A stretch of DNA of 64,000 bases from Amoebidium appalachense (GCA_963693365.1 CAVNZM010000005.1:7192001-7256000), one strand, 5' to 3'; positions 25,182-48,137 are shown, counted from the first letter of the stretch. Numbers and translations: made by a program. The notes: generated by a model not told the origin, from the letters alone.

Positions 25182-25243
<62 letters not shown>
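25098..25243. repeat. (GGGC)n followed by poly(G)
   Basis: About 87 bp of GGGC repeats (one unit GGAC) running into about 58 G. Extreme G-quadruplex / i-motif potential. Confidence 0.95.
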
Positions 25244-25261
25244 AGGAACTTCCAGACTCAG

Positions 25262-25605
25262 CCGTGTCAGACGCACACATTTTTCTACACTTTTTTTTAT
25301 CGATCAATCATGAAACAGTAATATATGACCAAAAACACAAATAACCTATAATCAATTAGCAGCACATGCACAGTTCACAATGTTACAAAGTTAGTACTAT
25401 GATACACGAATACATGTACTAAGCACTGTTCATGGATGCATGTTTACGGCTTCGAACGCAAAAGAACTATATGTACATGCTGGTGCAACATCTGGCAACA
25501 TCGCATATACTCTAGATATGTTGTCGAGGCACTCCTCTCGAACAAACACAACAAGCCATAATCGTCCTGAGAAAGAGCTTAACTCCTTGACACATATGCT
25601 ACATC
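25262..25605. repeat. Diverged 350-bp repeat, copy 1
   Basis: Shares ordered blocks with 27890-28240: TTTTTATCGATC, ATGACCAAAAA, CACAGTTCACAA, TACGGCTTCGAA, TACATG, and ACAAGCCATAATCGTCCT. Both copies directly follow a plus-strand G-run. No coding potential seen. Confidence 0.7.
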
Positions 25606-26045
25606 GCCAATCGTCATGGTTTCACAACTGCAACCGAACCCCCCCCCCCCCCCCCTCCCTCCCCTCTCCCCCCCCCCCCTCCCCCCCCCCCCCCCCCCCT
25701 TCCCCCGCGCCCCCCTCGCCATTAAGATCCTGACTCGGGCCCCCTGAAAAAATTTAAGATTCCGCCCCCCCCGACCACATTTTAAATTTGGGGGGGGGGT
25801 TCTTATTGGCGTACGATATCTGTACTCTAGTATGGCTTTTTGAAAGTGCTTAATTGTATATTGCTAATAAATATGCAACCAGGGTCCTGACGCATACACG
25901 TATGCATGTAACAGGTTCGTGCGCATGCATGCTGAGTTTGTTAGTAGTCGCAACTTATCTGCGATCTAATTGTACCACGGCTTCTTAAAAAAAGGGATAG
26001 AAGAAAAGAAGAAAAGGTCATATGAATGAGTGGGTAGAGACGGGG

Positions 26046-26046
26046 G

Positions 26047-26116
<70 letters not shown>

Positions 26117-26153
26117 TCCCGTTTTTTTTTTTTTTTTTTTTTTTTTTGGTTCT

Positions 26154-26199
<46 letters not shown>

Positions 26200-26200
26200 C
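26046..26200. repeat. Poly(G)-poly(T)-poly(G) block
   Basis: About 60 G, then about 27 T, GG, a second T-run and a second run of about 36 G. The sequence and length of such homopolymers are unreliable in most assemblies. Confidence 0.9.
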
Positions 26201-27539
26201 TCTCCAGTTTTCTTCTCCTTTCGTTTTTCTTTTCTTTTCTTTTCTTTTTTTTTCCTTCTCCCGAGCAGGTGCACACACGCGAACAACTAACGCCTGTGTT
26301 CACCTGCATCTGCCCGTGCCTCCACACACACTCTCACGCACTCACCCCCACAGACACATCTGTTAATACTGGGGGTGACTGATCATGGGTGCTTTGAAAA
26401 TAGGGGCTAATTATCTTAATTTTTAAGGGAACATAGCCTAAATGATTACTTGCGGTGGGTTGTGTCCGGGCGCGCACGGGGGTGGGGTGGGGGGGGGGGG
26501 GGGGGGGGGGGGGGAGGGGGGGGGGGGGGGGGGGCACTGCTGATCATTCTATTCTTAATCTTATAAAAGACTCTGAGCTCGAGGCCGACTATGCTAGCTA
26601 AAGGGCAGTCATGTCAAACGTACAAGACTTGCCAACACTGATCTTACACACAAGCAAAGTCCAATCAGTGGTGGTTCTGGCAGCTGGGGGCTATAGCTAA
26701 TATTAGGTAGATGTCGAAATGAATTCTTGCTATCATGATATCCATCCATATATCCTTATCCAATTTGTTCCTCGTTGTGACACTCTCTTAGCTAGGTACC
26801 ACACGGTTATTAGAAAAACACTACTAAGTCACATACAAACCATGATGATGGCCTAACCTCAACGCTTGCACGTAAAAATAATCATAATAAATCTTGTAAA
26901 TCTCTATCCAAGCGCCATCCGGCCTATGGAGCCCCCCCCCCCCCCCCCCCCCCTCCCCCCCCCTTCCGGGCACCCAACCCCTCCCCCCCCCCAACCAACA
27001 ACAACAATTATTAACAACAATGTGTATAGGCAGGCCCCAATTCAAATATAGACGTTGTTGTACTATAGACGCTGCCAAAAACACGGGTACATGTTCACCT
27101 GTGGCACACACACGCTCCCACATCATATGTTGCAACACTGCGAGCGCGGGAGACACGAGCCTTCTTGAAGTTCCCCTCACTCGTGATCACCCCTACTACG
27201 CGCAGCCTAATATATTAGTACATAGTACCACACCCCACGTGACCCCACCCCACCTGCTCGTACCCGGCTCACCAGTGGGCCACCACCCACCACAGTTACT
27301 ACAATTTCTCTAACAATTATAAGAGAAATCGAGCTGTCTTCTCAGGAAGATTCAATCAAATCAAGTAATGGGGGCTGGGTGCTTGCAAAGAAGAAGGCCC
27401 TCTCATGAGCTCAAAATTTGTGTCTGTGATTGGTTGCTTTGGGTGGGTGTGCAGTGCGAGGGTTGGCAGCGGACAGAGGCACGGAGAGGGGGAAGGGGGG
27501 AGAGGGGGGAGGGGAGGGGGGAGGAGGGGAGGGGGGATG

Positions 27540-27670
27540 GGGGGCAGTTGTTAGAGGAACTCGAGAATACTGTACTGTGCTTCTTGATCCAGTCTGTGGG
27601 CAGTGTGGTTTTTGACTTTTTTTCTTCTTCTTCTTCTTTTTTTTTTTTTTTTTTTTGGTGGTGGTGGTGG

Positions 27671-27701
<31 letters not shown>

Positions 27702-27813
27702 TGGAGGGGGGGGGGGGGGGGGGGGGGACAGTTGTTAGAGGCACTCGAGAATAGAGTACAGTGCTTATTGATCTAGTCTGTGGTTGGTTGTGGTTGTTGA
27801 CCTTTTTTTTTTT

Positions 27814-27822
<9 letters not shown>
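27540..27822. repeat. Two-copy tandem duplication of about 185 bp
   Basis: CAGTTGTTAGAGG(A/C)ACTCGAGAATA ... CAGTGCTT(C/A)TTGATC.AGTCTGTGG followed by a T-run and a G-run occurs at about 27544 and again at about 27728. A third G-run precedes each copy. Confidence 0.8.
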
Positions 27823-27844
<22 letters not shown>

Positions 27845-27889
27845 GGGGGGAGGAGGGGGGGGAGGGGGGGGGGGAAGCTGGCGCCAAAC

Positions 27890-28240
27890 GCACACAATCA
27901 TTTTCTGCCCCCTTTTTATCGATCTCTTTGTTTAAGAAACACTCGATGACCAAAAATACCAATAAACTAGGCCGAAAATACCTATCACAGATCCGTGGCC
28001 TATCTAGACACTGATAATCGCACATATACACATGCATATTCACAGTTCACAAGTTGCCACGGTATTACTATAGTTAGTGATACATGTATACATGTATACA
28101 TACGGCTTCGAATGCAACTCAATCTACATGTGCAGGCTGGTGACGCCGTCACACATTCTACATCTGTAGTCGACTATTTCCTCTTGCGACCGAACAAGCA
28201 CAAGCCATAATCGTCCTAGAGCTAAATTCTGTAACATATA
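27890..28240. repeat. Diverged 350-bp repeat, copy 2
   Basis: Homologous to 25262-25605 in the same orientation and also preceded by poly(G). It may be a further poly(C)-tailed element family read on the minus strand. Confidence 0.7.
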
Positions 28241-28689
28241 TATCCTTATTGGCGAATTGCCGTAGCCCCCCAATTGCCCCCCCCCCCCCCCCCCCCCCCC
28301 CACACACACACACAATCTGTCAGGTAGACACATACTTTTCTCCTGCACTCCGTCCATTTCCCACGGGTGTGCTCTTGGCATCATTTGAAACGTGCATACA
28401 CATCAAAACCTTTTACCCACACAAACAGAGCAGACGGGCCACGGATAAGAATAAACCAAAGACGAGGGAAAAGGGAATGGCAAGGACAACTCATACAAAC
28501 ATCGACCTCTATGGTCAGTAGAAAAATGAATCACAGGACTTTAACGAAGAAAAAGCATGTTAAAATAAACCATTAGACATTACTCAGTATCCATAAATAA
28601 TACGCATTGACCGGAAAAGCAAACGAATGGGTAATCCCGGAGTGACGACTCAGGCGGCACCCACATGCACGTGCTCAACAAGGTCCTGT

Positions 28690-29025
28690 GGTGTGTACGT
28701 GTATATGTATTGGTCGTGTGCATGTACGTGTATATGTATTTGTCGTGTGCATGTACGTGTATATGTACCTGTCGTGTGCATGTACGTGTATATGTACTTG
28801 TCGTGTGCATGTACGTGTATATGTACTTGTCGTGTGCATGTACGTGTATATGTACTTGTCGTGTGCATGTACGTGTATATGTACTTGTCGTGTGCATGTA
28901 CGTGTATATGTACTTGTCGTGTGCATGTACGTGTATATGTACTTGTCGTGTGCATGTACGTGTATATGTACTTGTCGTGTGCATGTACGTGTATACTGTA
29001 TGTATTTGTCGTGTGCATGTACGTG
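28690..29025. repeat. 29-bp minisatellite, about 11 units
   Basis: The unit starts GTCGTGTGCATGTACGTGTA and repeats exactly every 29 bp from about 28715, with 1-2 bp length variants at both ends. As 29 is not a multiple of 3, all six frames stay open, which creates long spurious ORFs. Confidence 0.92.
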
Positions 29026-29329
29026 TGTGCCTGTGTGCGTGTGTGTGCCCCAGCGCGTCATTGTGTAGGGGTGCCCACAGGTCGGTATGTCAGTAAAATA
29101 TTGTTTTATTCCTCCCCCCCCCCCCCCCTCCCCCCCCCAACCCCTCTTGCCTTTTTGAGGGAAGGAGTACTGTGTGTATGTAAGCCTGGAGTATTACAAC
29201 ACTTCGTGGTTAACGTTCCGAGGTGTGTGTGGTTCTTTTCCGTTTCAAATATGTGTGAAAAATGGGGGCGGTGGTGATGGTGGTTGTGGTGGTGGTGTTG
29301 GCGGCGATCAGGGGGAAAAAGAGGGGGGG

Positions 29330-29760
29330 GGGGGGGGGGGGGGAGGGGGGGGGCGAGGTGGGTGGAGGGGGATGGAGAAAAAGAAGGGCATTTGCAGTGC
29401 ATTCCTTTCTGTTTTGGCTCATCCTCCACGAAACTAAAAGCCAACAGTAGTGGTTGTGGTGGTTGTGAAGCAGGGACGGACCGGGAGGGGGAGGGGGAGG
29501 GGGGGGGGAGGGGGGGGGGAGGGGGGAGGGGGGGGAAGGGGGAGGGGAGGGGAGAGGGGACTCGAGCACAAATGCAAGAGGAGGCACTGGCCCTTCCGGG
29601 GAGAACATTTGGGGAAGAGGGGAGGGCACACGGGAGTTTCACACAGGTGAGGGGGAGGAAGGGGGGGGGGGGGGGAGGGGGAGAGGGGGGGGGGAGAGGG
29701 GGGGGGGGAGAGGGGGAAGGGGGAGCAAGAAAGACGGTGCTTACCACTCGGACAGAAAAT
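29330..29760. other. Possible 3' continuation of the 29.8-33.9 kb gene
   Basis: Minus-strand islands between G/C runs at 29450-29380 ([16 protein letters not shown]) and 29650-29560 have ordinary codon composition. They are bounded by possible AG acceptors, but donors and phases do not join cleanly to exon 29874-29806. Confidence 0.3.
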
Positions 29761-29805
29761 CAAAGCGGGGGGGGGGGGGGGGGGGGGGGGGGGGAGTGCC
29801 CCAAC

Positions 29806-29974
29806 CTGCTCAATGGACTTCTTGCGGTCTTTCACCTCAGGGGGCAGGTCGGTATGAAGCATCTCGTCCCGGGCCTAAGAGTAAGAAAAAAGCTTTTAGA
29901 TGCATGTTCCCTTATGTCTTTCCTGCTACTTTTTCTCCCATTTTTTTCCCCAGAAGTTTTTTGTTTGTGGTGGT

Positions 29975-30014
<40 letters not shown>

Positions 30015-31165
30015 GGGCCCGTATTATCATGCGCTATCGTTTGAAAAATTAGGCTGCACCAAGTTTTGGACAGGTGAAAAGTTGAAAAGGCGTAAATGTG
30101 GGACGGCAGGGGAGGCCAAAGACTCCAAAGGTTGGGACAAAGGGGTTGGGGTGTGTGTGTGTGTGTGTGTATGTGTGTGTGTGTGTGTATGTGTGTGTGT
30201 GTGTGTGCGTGTGTGCACGCGCGCGCGCGCGCGCGCACGTGCGTGCGTGTGCGTGTGCATGTGCGTGTGTGTGTGTGTGTGTTTTGTGTGTGGCGGGGGG
30301 GGGGGGGGGGGGGGGGGGGGCTAGTGCCGTTGCCTAAGGCATATTTCTACCTCCTTAAGACGGGCATAGACCCATGCATATGCAATAACTTGAAAAGGCA
30401 CTACGAGGGGTCAGCGACGCACACACACAAATGCAAAACATGACATGCAGACACGGTCTATCTACTGGTCACAACCTACCACCCTTTTTGAACAACTACC
30501 ACGGTGTTCCTACACCTAAATAACCACTTCCTCCCCAAACCTCACCCCCCCCCCCCCCTCCCTCCCCCTCCGGCCCACACACACACCCAACTTGTGTCTC
30601 TTTCCGCTCCTTTCCTCACTCTCTCTCTCCTCCTCCTCCCCTCCCCTTTCCTGCTCTCCTCCCCTTTCTCCCACCACATGCAGGCGCGCACATAAACGGA
30701 AACATACGTGCACGTACCATCTCCTCCATGCGATGTGTCTCCTTCAGTGACACCCTCCTGACCACCTCCTCCTGCACCTCATGCATCTTCTCTTCAAGAA
30801 TGCGCCTGCAGGAAAAAAAATCTCACTGAGCATAGCAACCACAGGCAACTATCATACATGTTCATTGGCTGGACTTACACAGCTGCACTCAGAACACGCA
30901 CGTTACATAAACCATCGCTCTATTTAATGACCCATCAACCCCTATCCCGTTCCCCTCAACCCACCTTCCCTTCAAACCCAGCCCCCTCCCCCTCTTCCCA
31001 AAACCCCACCAAAAGAAAAAAATAAGATGACTTGGATGCACTGGCAGGGACGTGTACAGCCACACACGTCTACAGACACACACGGACACGTACACACCCA
31101 CACCCACGTGCCCACGATCACTGACACACACACAACCACACATGCGCGCGCACACACACAGACAT

Positions 31166-31235
<70 letters not shown>

Positions 31236-31397
31236 TTCCTTCTCCTCGTCCTCCATCATGTCTGCCATGTGGGCGTTGACTTTGCGCAAAAGGTCCTCCT
31301 GCACGTGGGTCTTGACGTCCTCCTGTGTGTGTGTGTGTGTGTGTGCGTGTGTGCGTGTGTGCGTGTACGTGCGTGTGTGCGTGTGTGCGTGTGTGCG

Positions 31398-31465
<68 letters not shown>

Positions 31466-31696
31466 CGCGCGTGCATTTGTGCATATGTGTGTGTGTGTTG
31501 CGTGTGCATGTGCGTGTGCGTGTGAGTGTGCGTGTGCGCGCGCGTGCATGTGAGCGTGTGTGCATGTGTGTGTGTGGTTTGTGTGTGTGTGTTTTGTGTG
31601 TGTTTGTGTGTGTGTGTGAGTGGGTGGGGGCCCGGGGGGGAGGGGAGGGGGGGGTAATTAGTCAACATATGATTGTAACAGTGGCCTGGGCACTGT

Positions 31697-31735
<39 letters not shown>

Positions 31736-32518
31736 CCCCTTCCGCCTCGCTCACCAGCTCACAAAATGTGACAGGCAGGGAAACACAAAGACCAACAGCC
31801 TTTGCACTTGAAGTAATTTGAAACCAATATTGGCTCCCAGCTTCCACATTCGATTTGTTTAAACCATAGACACACACACACCTGCATAAATCCACACCAC
31901 ATTCTACGCCACCAACATGTGCGGTACGATACCAGTTTCCCGACGAATCAACACCCGGGCTGTACAACATACACCAACTTAAGTCCACAACACACACCGC
32001 ACACATAAAAAGGAAAAAAAGAGAAAAAAGAAGAAAAACAAAAACGGGAAACGCGGGACTGACACAAAAAAAGTTGTACCTTTACCCACCCTGACAGACA
32101 TGCATCCACTGCTGTGTACACACATGGGCAGCAACGATTCACACGTAAACAGCATCCGGATGCAGACACTATGATATGGGATAATGACATGTGATTTTTT
32201 TTTTATAGTAGGCAAATTGTTTTTCGCTGACATCCCATGATGCATTTACAAGTTTGTGCGTGTAATTGCTTGTGTCCTTTTTTTTTTTGGGGGGGGGGGG
32301 GGGGGGAGGTAGGGGGTGGGGGTGGGGGGGGGGGGGAGGGGGAGGAAGAGGGGAGGGGGGAGGGGGGAAGGCATTTTCCACCCACCTGCTCTGGTGTCAT
32401 GGTGGTGTGGGTGATGGGGTTCTCTTCGTGCAGCTTGCGCTCTCTCTCCTTCTCGGCCTCGAGGTCAACAGCGTGACCCACGACCTTGTGCACCAGTTGC
32501 TGTGTGTGTGGGGTTTTT

Positions 32519-32549
<31 letters not shown>

Positions 32550-32609
32550 AGGGGAGGGGGGAGGGGGGAGGGGAGAGGAAAGGGGGGGGGGGGGGGTGGA
32601 GTGTGTGTG

Positions 32610-32664
<55 letters not shown>

Positions 32665-33902
32665 AGCCGGGGGGGGGGGGGGGGGGGTAAGAATGAGTGT
32701 GTGTTACAATTTTCATTGCAAAGGACCTATCGGTTATTGATGGGCCGCGGGGAAGGAAGAGGGGGGGGGGGGGGGGGGGACCAACCAATAATGGTTATTT
32801 TCTTTTTGAAGAGGGGGGGAGGGGGGAGAGGAGGAGGGGAGTAACCAACAGATGGTGGCGGTGGCGATTTAGAGACGGGGTCCCGGGGGGAGGGGGGCGG
32901 GGGGAGAAGGGGGGGGGGGGGGGGGGGTGATGTATGTGTTAGGGAGGGTTGGAAAAATGGAGGAGACAACATAGAGCAACAACAAAACGTCACAAACGTG
33001 GGAAATCCAAAATCAAAGAATTAAGTGCAGGCAGAAGACAATTGAACAGAGCCCATCATCAGGGGGGTTCCTATGCCTCCACAACAGCATAGGTTTCGAC
33101 TCTTTAGCCTCTCGCGCGTGGTTCCCAACCCATACTTTGTTTCAACAGCAATAGGCGAGTCCACCCGTCTTGGCCAAAGACGAGGGGAGGGGGGGGGGGG
33201 GGGGGGGATTGGGGGGAGAAGACACGCGGGAAGGGAAGGAAGGAAGGGGAGGGGGGGTCGTCTGCCAAGAGCGCGGCTTGACGATGGCCGGGGGTTGGGA
33301 GGGTGGGGGGGGGGGGAAAGGGGCGGACTTGGGGAGAAGGCATGCGGGAAGGGAAGCAGGGGGGGGGGGGGGGGGGGGAGCCTGCCAAGAGCGCGGCTTG
33401 ACGATGGGAAGGGGGGGGGGGGGGGGGGGGGGGGCGACGGTGAACTCACTACTTACATTCTACTGGTATTACGTGCTTTTCTTTTTTCCCCCAAGGGTTT
33501 TCGGTCGTGGAAGCTAGCTAAAGATTTTAGAATACTTTTACTAATAGGTGCAGGGCTTCTGAGGTTTGTAAAATTGGGGGCGGAGTGTGAGACACATGTG
33601 TACACCTCAACATGAATGTATAACTCTGGCGCCAAGGGCACAGGTTGTGTGTGCTCAGGGGCACACGCGAGTGTGAGCAGGAGACGGGGATGATGGTAGA
33701 GTGACCAGGGGGAGAGACGGGGGGGAGGGGGGAGGGGGGGGGGGGGGGAAGAGATCTCTAGAGGGGGGGAGGAGGTTGGGGAGCTCGAGGGGGGGGAGGG
33801 GGGGAGGGGGGGGGGGGAGGGGGGAGGGGGGGAGGGGGGGAGGCAAACCTCCTGCATTGTCTCCTTGTGAACCATCACCTCAGCCTCCAGTGGCAGATCC
33901 AT
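29806..33902 (-). CDS. Unrecognised charged, helical protein; five phased exons from the start codon
   Basis: Minus-strand exons are 33902-33849 (start ATG in AAAAATGG), 32499-32386, 31322-31234, 30805-30718 and 29874-29806. All are GT-AG and join in phase (0, 0, 2, 0), giving 138 codons so far. The product is rich in Glu, Lys, Arg and Met and is predicted helical, with heptad-like stretches (for example residues 86-113, [19 protein letters not shown]). There is no signal peptide or membrane segment. The open ends with cysteines at 29.4-29.65 kb could be later exons but lack clear splice links. I do not recognise the family. It is divergent from the PLC gene, with starts separated by at least 2 kb. 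Introns have C-runs after donors and CA arrays before acceptors on the sense strand. Confidence 0.75.
31165..31230. repeat. (CA)n microsatellite
   Basis: About 64 bp of pure CA on the plus strand, directly after the donor of exon 31322-31234 when read on the minus strand. It is one of the few places where GT rather than CA is on the sense strand. Confidence 0.9.
33001..33186 (-). repeat. Partial poly(C)-tailed dispersed element (distal half)
   Basis: Contains CAGAGCCCATCATCAGGGGG, GTTTCGACTC, ACCCATACTTTGTTTCAACA and CCCGTCTTGGCCAAAGACGA. The palindromic hairpin core is TTGGCCAA here instead of TTGATCAA. Confidence 0.7.
33190..33432. repeat. Two-copy duplication of about 115 bp
   Basis: GAGAAG.CA.GCGGGAAGGGAA followed by G-rich sequence and TGCCAAGAGCGCGGCTTGAC occurs at about 33216-33290 and 33330-33410. 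Confidence 0.75.
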
Positions 33903-35206
33903 TTTTCTTTGTTTTCTTTGTTTTGATGCGTCAAATTAGCAGTGTTTTGAAGTTCGACCGCAGCAACTTCCTTGTTTTCAGAAAGGCTAGCGCTGTGAGC
34001 TGGCTTTCGGAGTCGTTTTCTATTTTTGCCAACTGAGTTTTATAAAATGTGTTTTCAGAGTAATGGCGGAGAAAGATGTACCAATATACTCTCAAGTTTA
34101 CTTCGCTTTTTTGTCTCTGCATTCGAGAAAGCAATTCTGTCACCTTCGCTGATGGGGAATGGGTTTTGTGCAGTCTTGTCCTGGGCTGGGTGAGCCGCTG
34201 AGCCACTCCGGCGATGTTAGTCTTTGCCTTTCGACAAAAATAGCCAATCAAAGTTTTAAACAATGTTTAAAAAAAACTAAACAATATTAAAAACATTTTT
34301 ATTCGCGTACATTCTTTTTGTGCAATTTACAATCACACCGTAGTCTAGCAGCTGATTCCGCCCTGAAATCGAGCATCCCCTCCGAGTTCCTGTCACCCTG
34401 TCACACAGCACTGGCTGATGTGCCACGCAGCCTCTCATGTCAGGGCCAGCAGGCCACCGCTTGCATGTGATGCACTGCGCATGCATGCCCAGCGCGCACA
34501 CAACAGTGTGTGCCAGCCCTCAGCGGGCTGCCCTGCTTGTGTGCCCATCGGAAGGAGAATTCCCCATTATATGCCAATGTATTCACCCGTAGTCACCCGA
34601 ATCCAGGCATGATCATCATCGATTTTGACACATTTTCACCCGGTACGCACGCGTGTCCACGCGTATTCACACATCTTCAATCATAGTCATTCTCATGCGT
34701 ATGCATGTTTACCTATAACCACCCCTATATTCACCCGTCACGGTTTCGCCAACGTACATTTATTTTCATGTTTTCTTTGAACACGCAATGACGCTCCATG
34801 ATATCCTTGGGCCACTCATGCTAGACTCCTGCTAAACATTCTATCAAACTAAACTTAGATTTGTTTTTGGTTTGAAAACACAATGGCCAGCCCGCAAAAT
34901 GGAGAAATGGGATGAAAAGGCGAGAGTGAGCAGTGAGACGGGGGGATACAACCCCAGGCATGTGCTTTGCAGGGGCAGGGGGGGGGGGGGGGGGGGAGAG
35001 AGGTTGGGGAGAGGGAGGGGGAGTTGGAGGAGAAGGAAGGGGGAAAGTGGGCGGGGAGGATTATTAAAGGATAAGCACACTTGCACACAGGAAAAGGCAT
35101 TTATGTTTTTCAGTTTGCCTGACCGGCAACCAAACAGCACACAGACAAAAGGGGATGCTGTATGGGACCTTGCGGCTTTTACCTCTACCTGCATTCACGG
35201 TAGGTC

Positions 35207-35247
<41 letters not shown>

Positions 35248-35260
35248 TGTGTGTACGTGT

Positions 35261-35318
<58 letters not shown>

Positions 35319-35969
35319 CTGTGTGTGTGTGTATGCGCGCTCGCGGCGTGCGTGCGTGCTTGAGTGCGCGTGTGTGTTCGTGTTTGCCTGCGTGCGCTTG
35401 TGGTGGTGGTGGTGGTGGTGGTGGTGGTTTGAGGGGGGGGGGGAGGGGGGGGACAAAAGGGATTGGGGAGGGTGTGGAAAGAATGGATGTGGGGGGAGGG
35501 GCGGAGCTTGAGGGGGGAAAGGAGGGGAGAGGAAGGACAAGGAGAAGGGAGGGGGTCAGGGGGAGAAAGCAACAAAGGAATGCACAAAAGATGACACATG
35601 AATTGAGAATGGGGGTGGTGGCATGGAACCAAACGTTGGGATGGAGTGGAGGGGAGGTGAGGAGAGGGTGTTTGTTCATTTCTTTTCTTTTTACTCTTAT
35701 TGTTGGTTAAGAGGGGAGGTGGGTTTGTCATTTGTGCTGGACTGTGGATGGTTGATAATTTCTGCAATGTTTTGTCCGTTGAAAATATGTACTTCGCAGT
35801 CTGTGACACTTTCTAACACCCCCTCTCCCCCCCCTCCCCTCCCCCCCCCCCCCCCCCTCTCTTTCCCCCCTCCCCATCCCCCTGCCTCCCCTCCCCCCCC
35901 CCCCTCCCTCCCCCCCCCCCCCCCCCCCACCACCACCACACACACAAACACACACACACACATGCACAG
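33903..35969. other. Interval between the divergent minus-strand gene and the PLC gene
   Basis: 33903-34860 is non-repetitive. It should contain the promoter of the 33902 start and possibly 5' exons of the PLC gene. A 110-codon minus ORF (34263-33931) ends 28 nt before the 33902 ATG and may be a chance or upstream ORF. A PLC N-terminal exon may lie at about 35100-35200 (between a TTTTTCAG acceptor and ACG|GTAGGTC), but its phase does not join to the exon at 35970. Confidence 0.4.
35785..35822 (+). repeat. Terminal fragment of the poly(C)-tailed element
   Basis: TGTACTTCGCAGTCTGTGAC then ACTTTCTAACACCCCC runs into poly(C). Plus orientation, the same as the PLC gene. Confidence 0.6.
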
Positions 35970-46170
<10,201 letters not shown>

Positions 46171-46172
46171 TT

Positions 46173-48130
46173 GGGGGGTTTACACACTTTTTACTGCGTG
46201 GACACTGCTGGGGGCCCAGCCACACTCGACGGCCTACAGCGTTTTCCAGCGCAGCCAATCAAATGCAGCTAGTGACATATGTACATGCTAGGCAACAATT
46301 AGCGCCATCGTAGCCTACAGTATACGACACCCCTATTACATATTATGGGTAAGCAGAGGCTAGCATCGGTAGCTCCGAAAGAAAGTTAAGGCACCGTATC
46401 ACAATATCATACTGTGCAGCATTAATAAGGTGATCTAGGATAGTCATTTTAAAACGGATATATTGAGGAAGAGAGGGAGAAAAGAGAATAAAACCGCTGA
46501 ATAACCTCCGGTTCTATTACGTTAGCTAACAGGTTACACTTTTATTGATAGATATGCATCCGCGAGTAAACCACCCCCCACACATATTACACATACGAGC
46601 AGGAGACACCAGAAACCGATTACACCGCCAAGCCATAATCATCTTTGCGCTTTTACACCACACCACATTACGAATAAACGAATCTATGTAGGAACGAGAC
46701 TCTCTAACCGTATCCGCCATATAGGCTACTAGTAGTTGGTGTTTTTGCGGTCCTAACACAGGAAGGGACTCAACACGTAGAGTAAAAAGATATCTATCAG
46801 CCATAGACTTGAAACTCCTTACGCGAGGATTCATATTCACACTATGATCTAGCCGTACCTCCGGTGGGGTCGCCAGCCATTCCGCATAACGCTCGACAAT
46901 GGGCAGAGACGATGTGGAAGGGAAGAGGTAGAGGGGCGAGTCCGGCGGGGATGCGTGTAGCCGGAAGAGCGGGTGGTCCGGGGCACAAGCGGACAGGCGG
47001 GTGATGTCCTCGTGAAATTTAAGGGCTAATTCGTGTACGCGTTGTGATGGTGGTGTGAGTGCGTAGAGAGAATCAAAAAGGCGTCTAGGGATAGGTGTGG
47101 AAAGACCAGTGAGAAACGTACAACAAGTTGTGTAGTGGAAATCATCTATTGATTGGAGGACATTATCAACAGTATCAGGGGGTGCCATAGCTAGTAAGGG
47201 CAACCCGTATTCAGACAAAGGGCGAATATATGTGCGAAATATACTAAGACGGTTGTATAGGTGTACGGTATTAGAAAGATTAGCAAGATACACATCCCTA
47301 AATAACCGAAGACACGCCGACGGTCGATCATCCGTTTGAAACATATGCCCCATTCGTCCACCGGAATCCCCAAATACTTGTATTCGATTGGGCGAGGGAG
47401 GGGACTGCCGAAAATACAAACGTCGTCCCAGGTTGTGATGGATTTTGATACCAGGGCACACTTTCTAACGTTAACCTTCATATCATTACGCTGGCACCAG
47501 TGTTCAACCACACGTATATATTGCCGTTATTCGATAGGATCGGATGACATAAGCACAATATTGTCGGCGAAAAAGAGGGCGGGTGGGGCCTTGGAAGGCA
47601 ACCCCCCGTCAATTTGTGCCGCAGAAAGGGCGTCAGCCAAATTGTCAATATACAGGAAAAAAGAAGTGGGCTTAGCAGGGACCCCTGTAGTATCCCGCGC
47701 GTGCGGGTAAATCCCGGGGACAGCTACCCATTAACCACCGCCCGTCCGCACGTAAACGTAGCATAGCTTCCAGTAGCCGACCCATTTGGGATGGGACACT
47801 GCGGGTGGCCAGCTTGGCCCACAAGCGAGGGAGGTCGACCGTGTCGTACGCATTCCTGAAGTCGATAAAGACGAGGTGCTTGGTATCACCATGGGTTGCG
47901 TTGTGTAGTGTGAGAATTTGAGCGTAACACGAGTGACGATTCCGAAACGCCGCCTGAAGTGGGCTCAGCTGGGAAGCCTGCTTAAGGGTGGGATTACGAG
48001 AAAGGGCCTGTAGAAGGCCACTTTCAAACAACCGGCGAAAGACCGACGTAAGTGTGATAGGGCGAAATTTGTGAATGGGACCCCGTGCAACAGTTTTCTT
48101 AATGGAAAACACAACTGTTGTAAACCTGGG
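46173..48130 (-). mobile_element. Non-LTR retrotransposon piece A: reverse-transcriptase core to 3' end
   Basis: On the minus strand it holds RT motifs FRPITLTS, FIDFRNAYDTVD, GILQGSLLSP, FFADNIVLMSS and YKYLGIPV, then a C-terminal region with CNMCGGWF and, after a frameshift, a KCNLLA zinc-knuckle remainder and ILDHLINAAQYD. A short 3' UTR with (A/G)TAAAAA ends in GTGTAAACCCCCC. The usual F/YADD is FADN and the ORF has at least three frameshifts and stops, so it is inactive. It is 5'-truncated at about 48130. Confidence 0.85.
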
Positions 48131-48137
48131 CCTGTAA

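Noticed and set aside
28627-29277. 216-codon ORF plus five overlapping ORFs on both strands
   Set aside because: Product of the 29-bp minisatellite, with Cys/Val/Tyr or His/Thr repeats only and no splice or start context.
29284-30324. 346-codon Gly-rich ORF
   Set aside because: Runs through G-runs and a (GT)n, and antisense to a confident exon (29874-29806).
34170-34215. tRNA A-box-like GAGTGGCTCAGCGGCTCA on the minus strand
   Set aside because: No B box or foldable cloverleaf downstream.
33931-34263. 110-codon minus ORF upstream of the 33902 start
   Set aside because: Ordinary composition but no family, and no way to splice into the downstream gene without a stop. Kept only as a possible upstream ORF.
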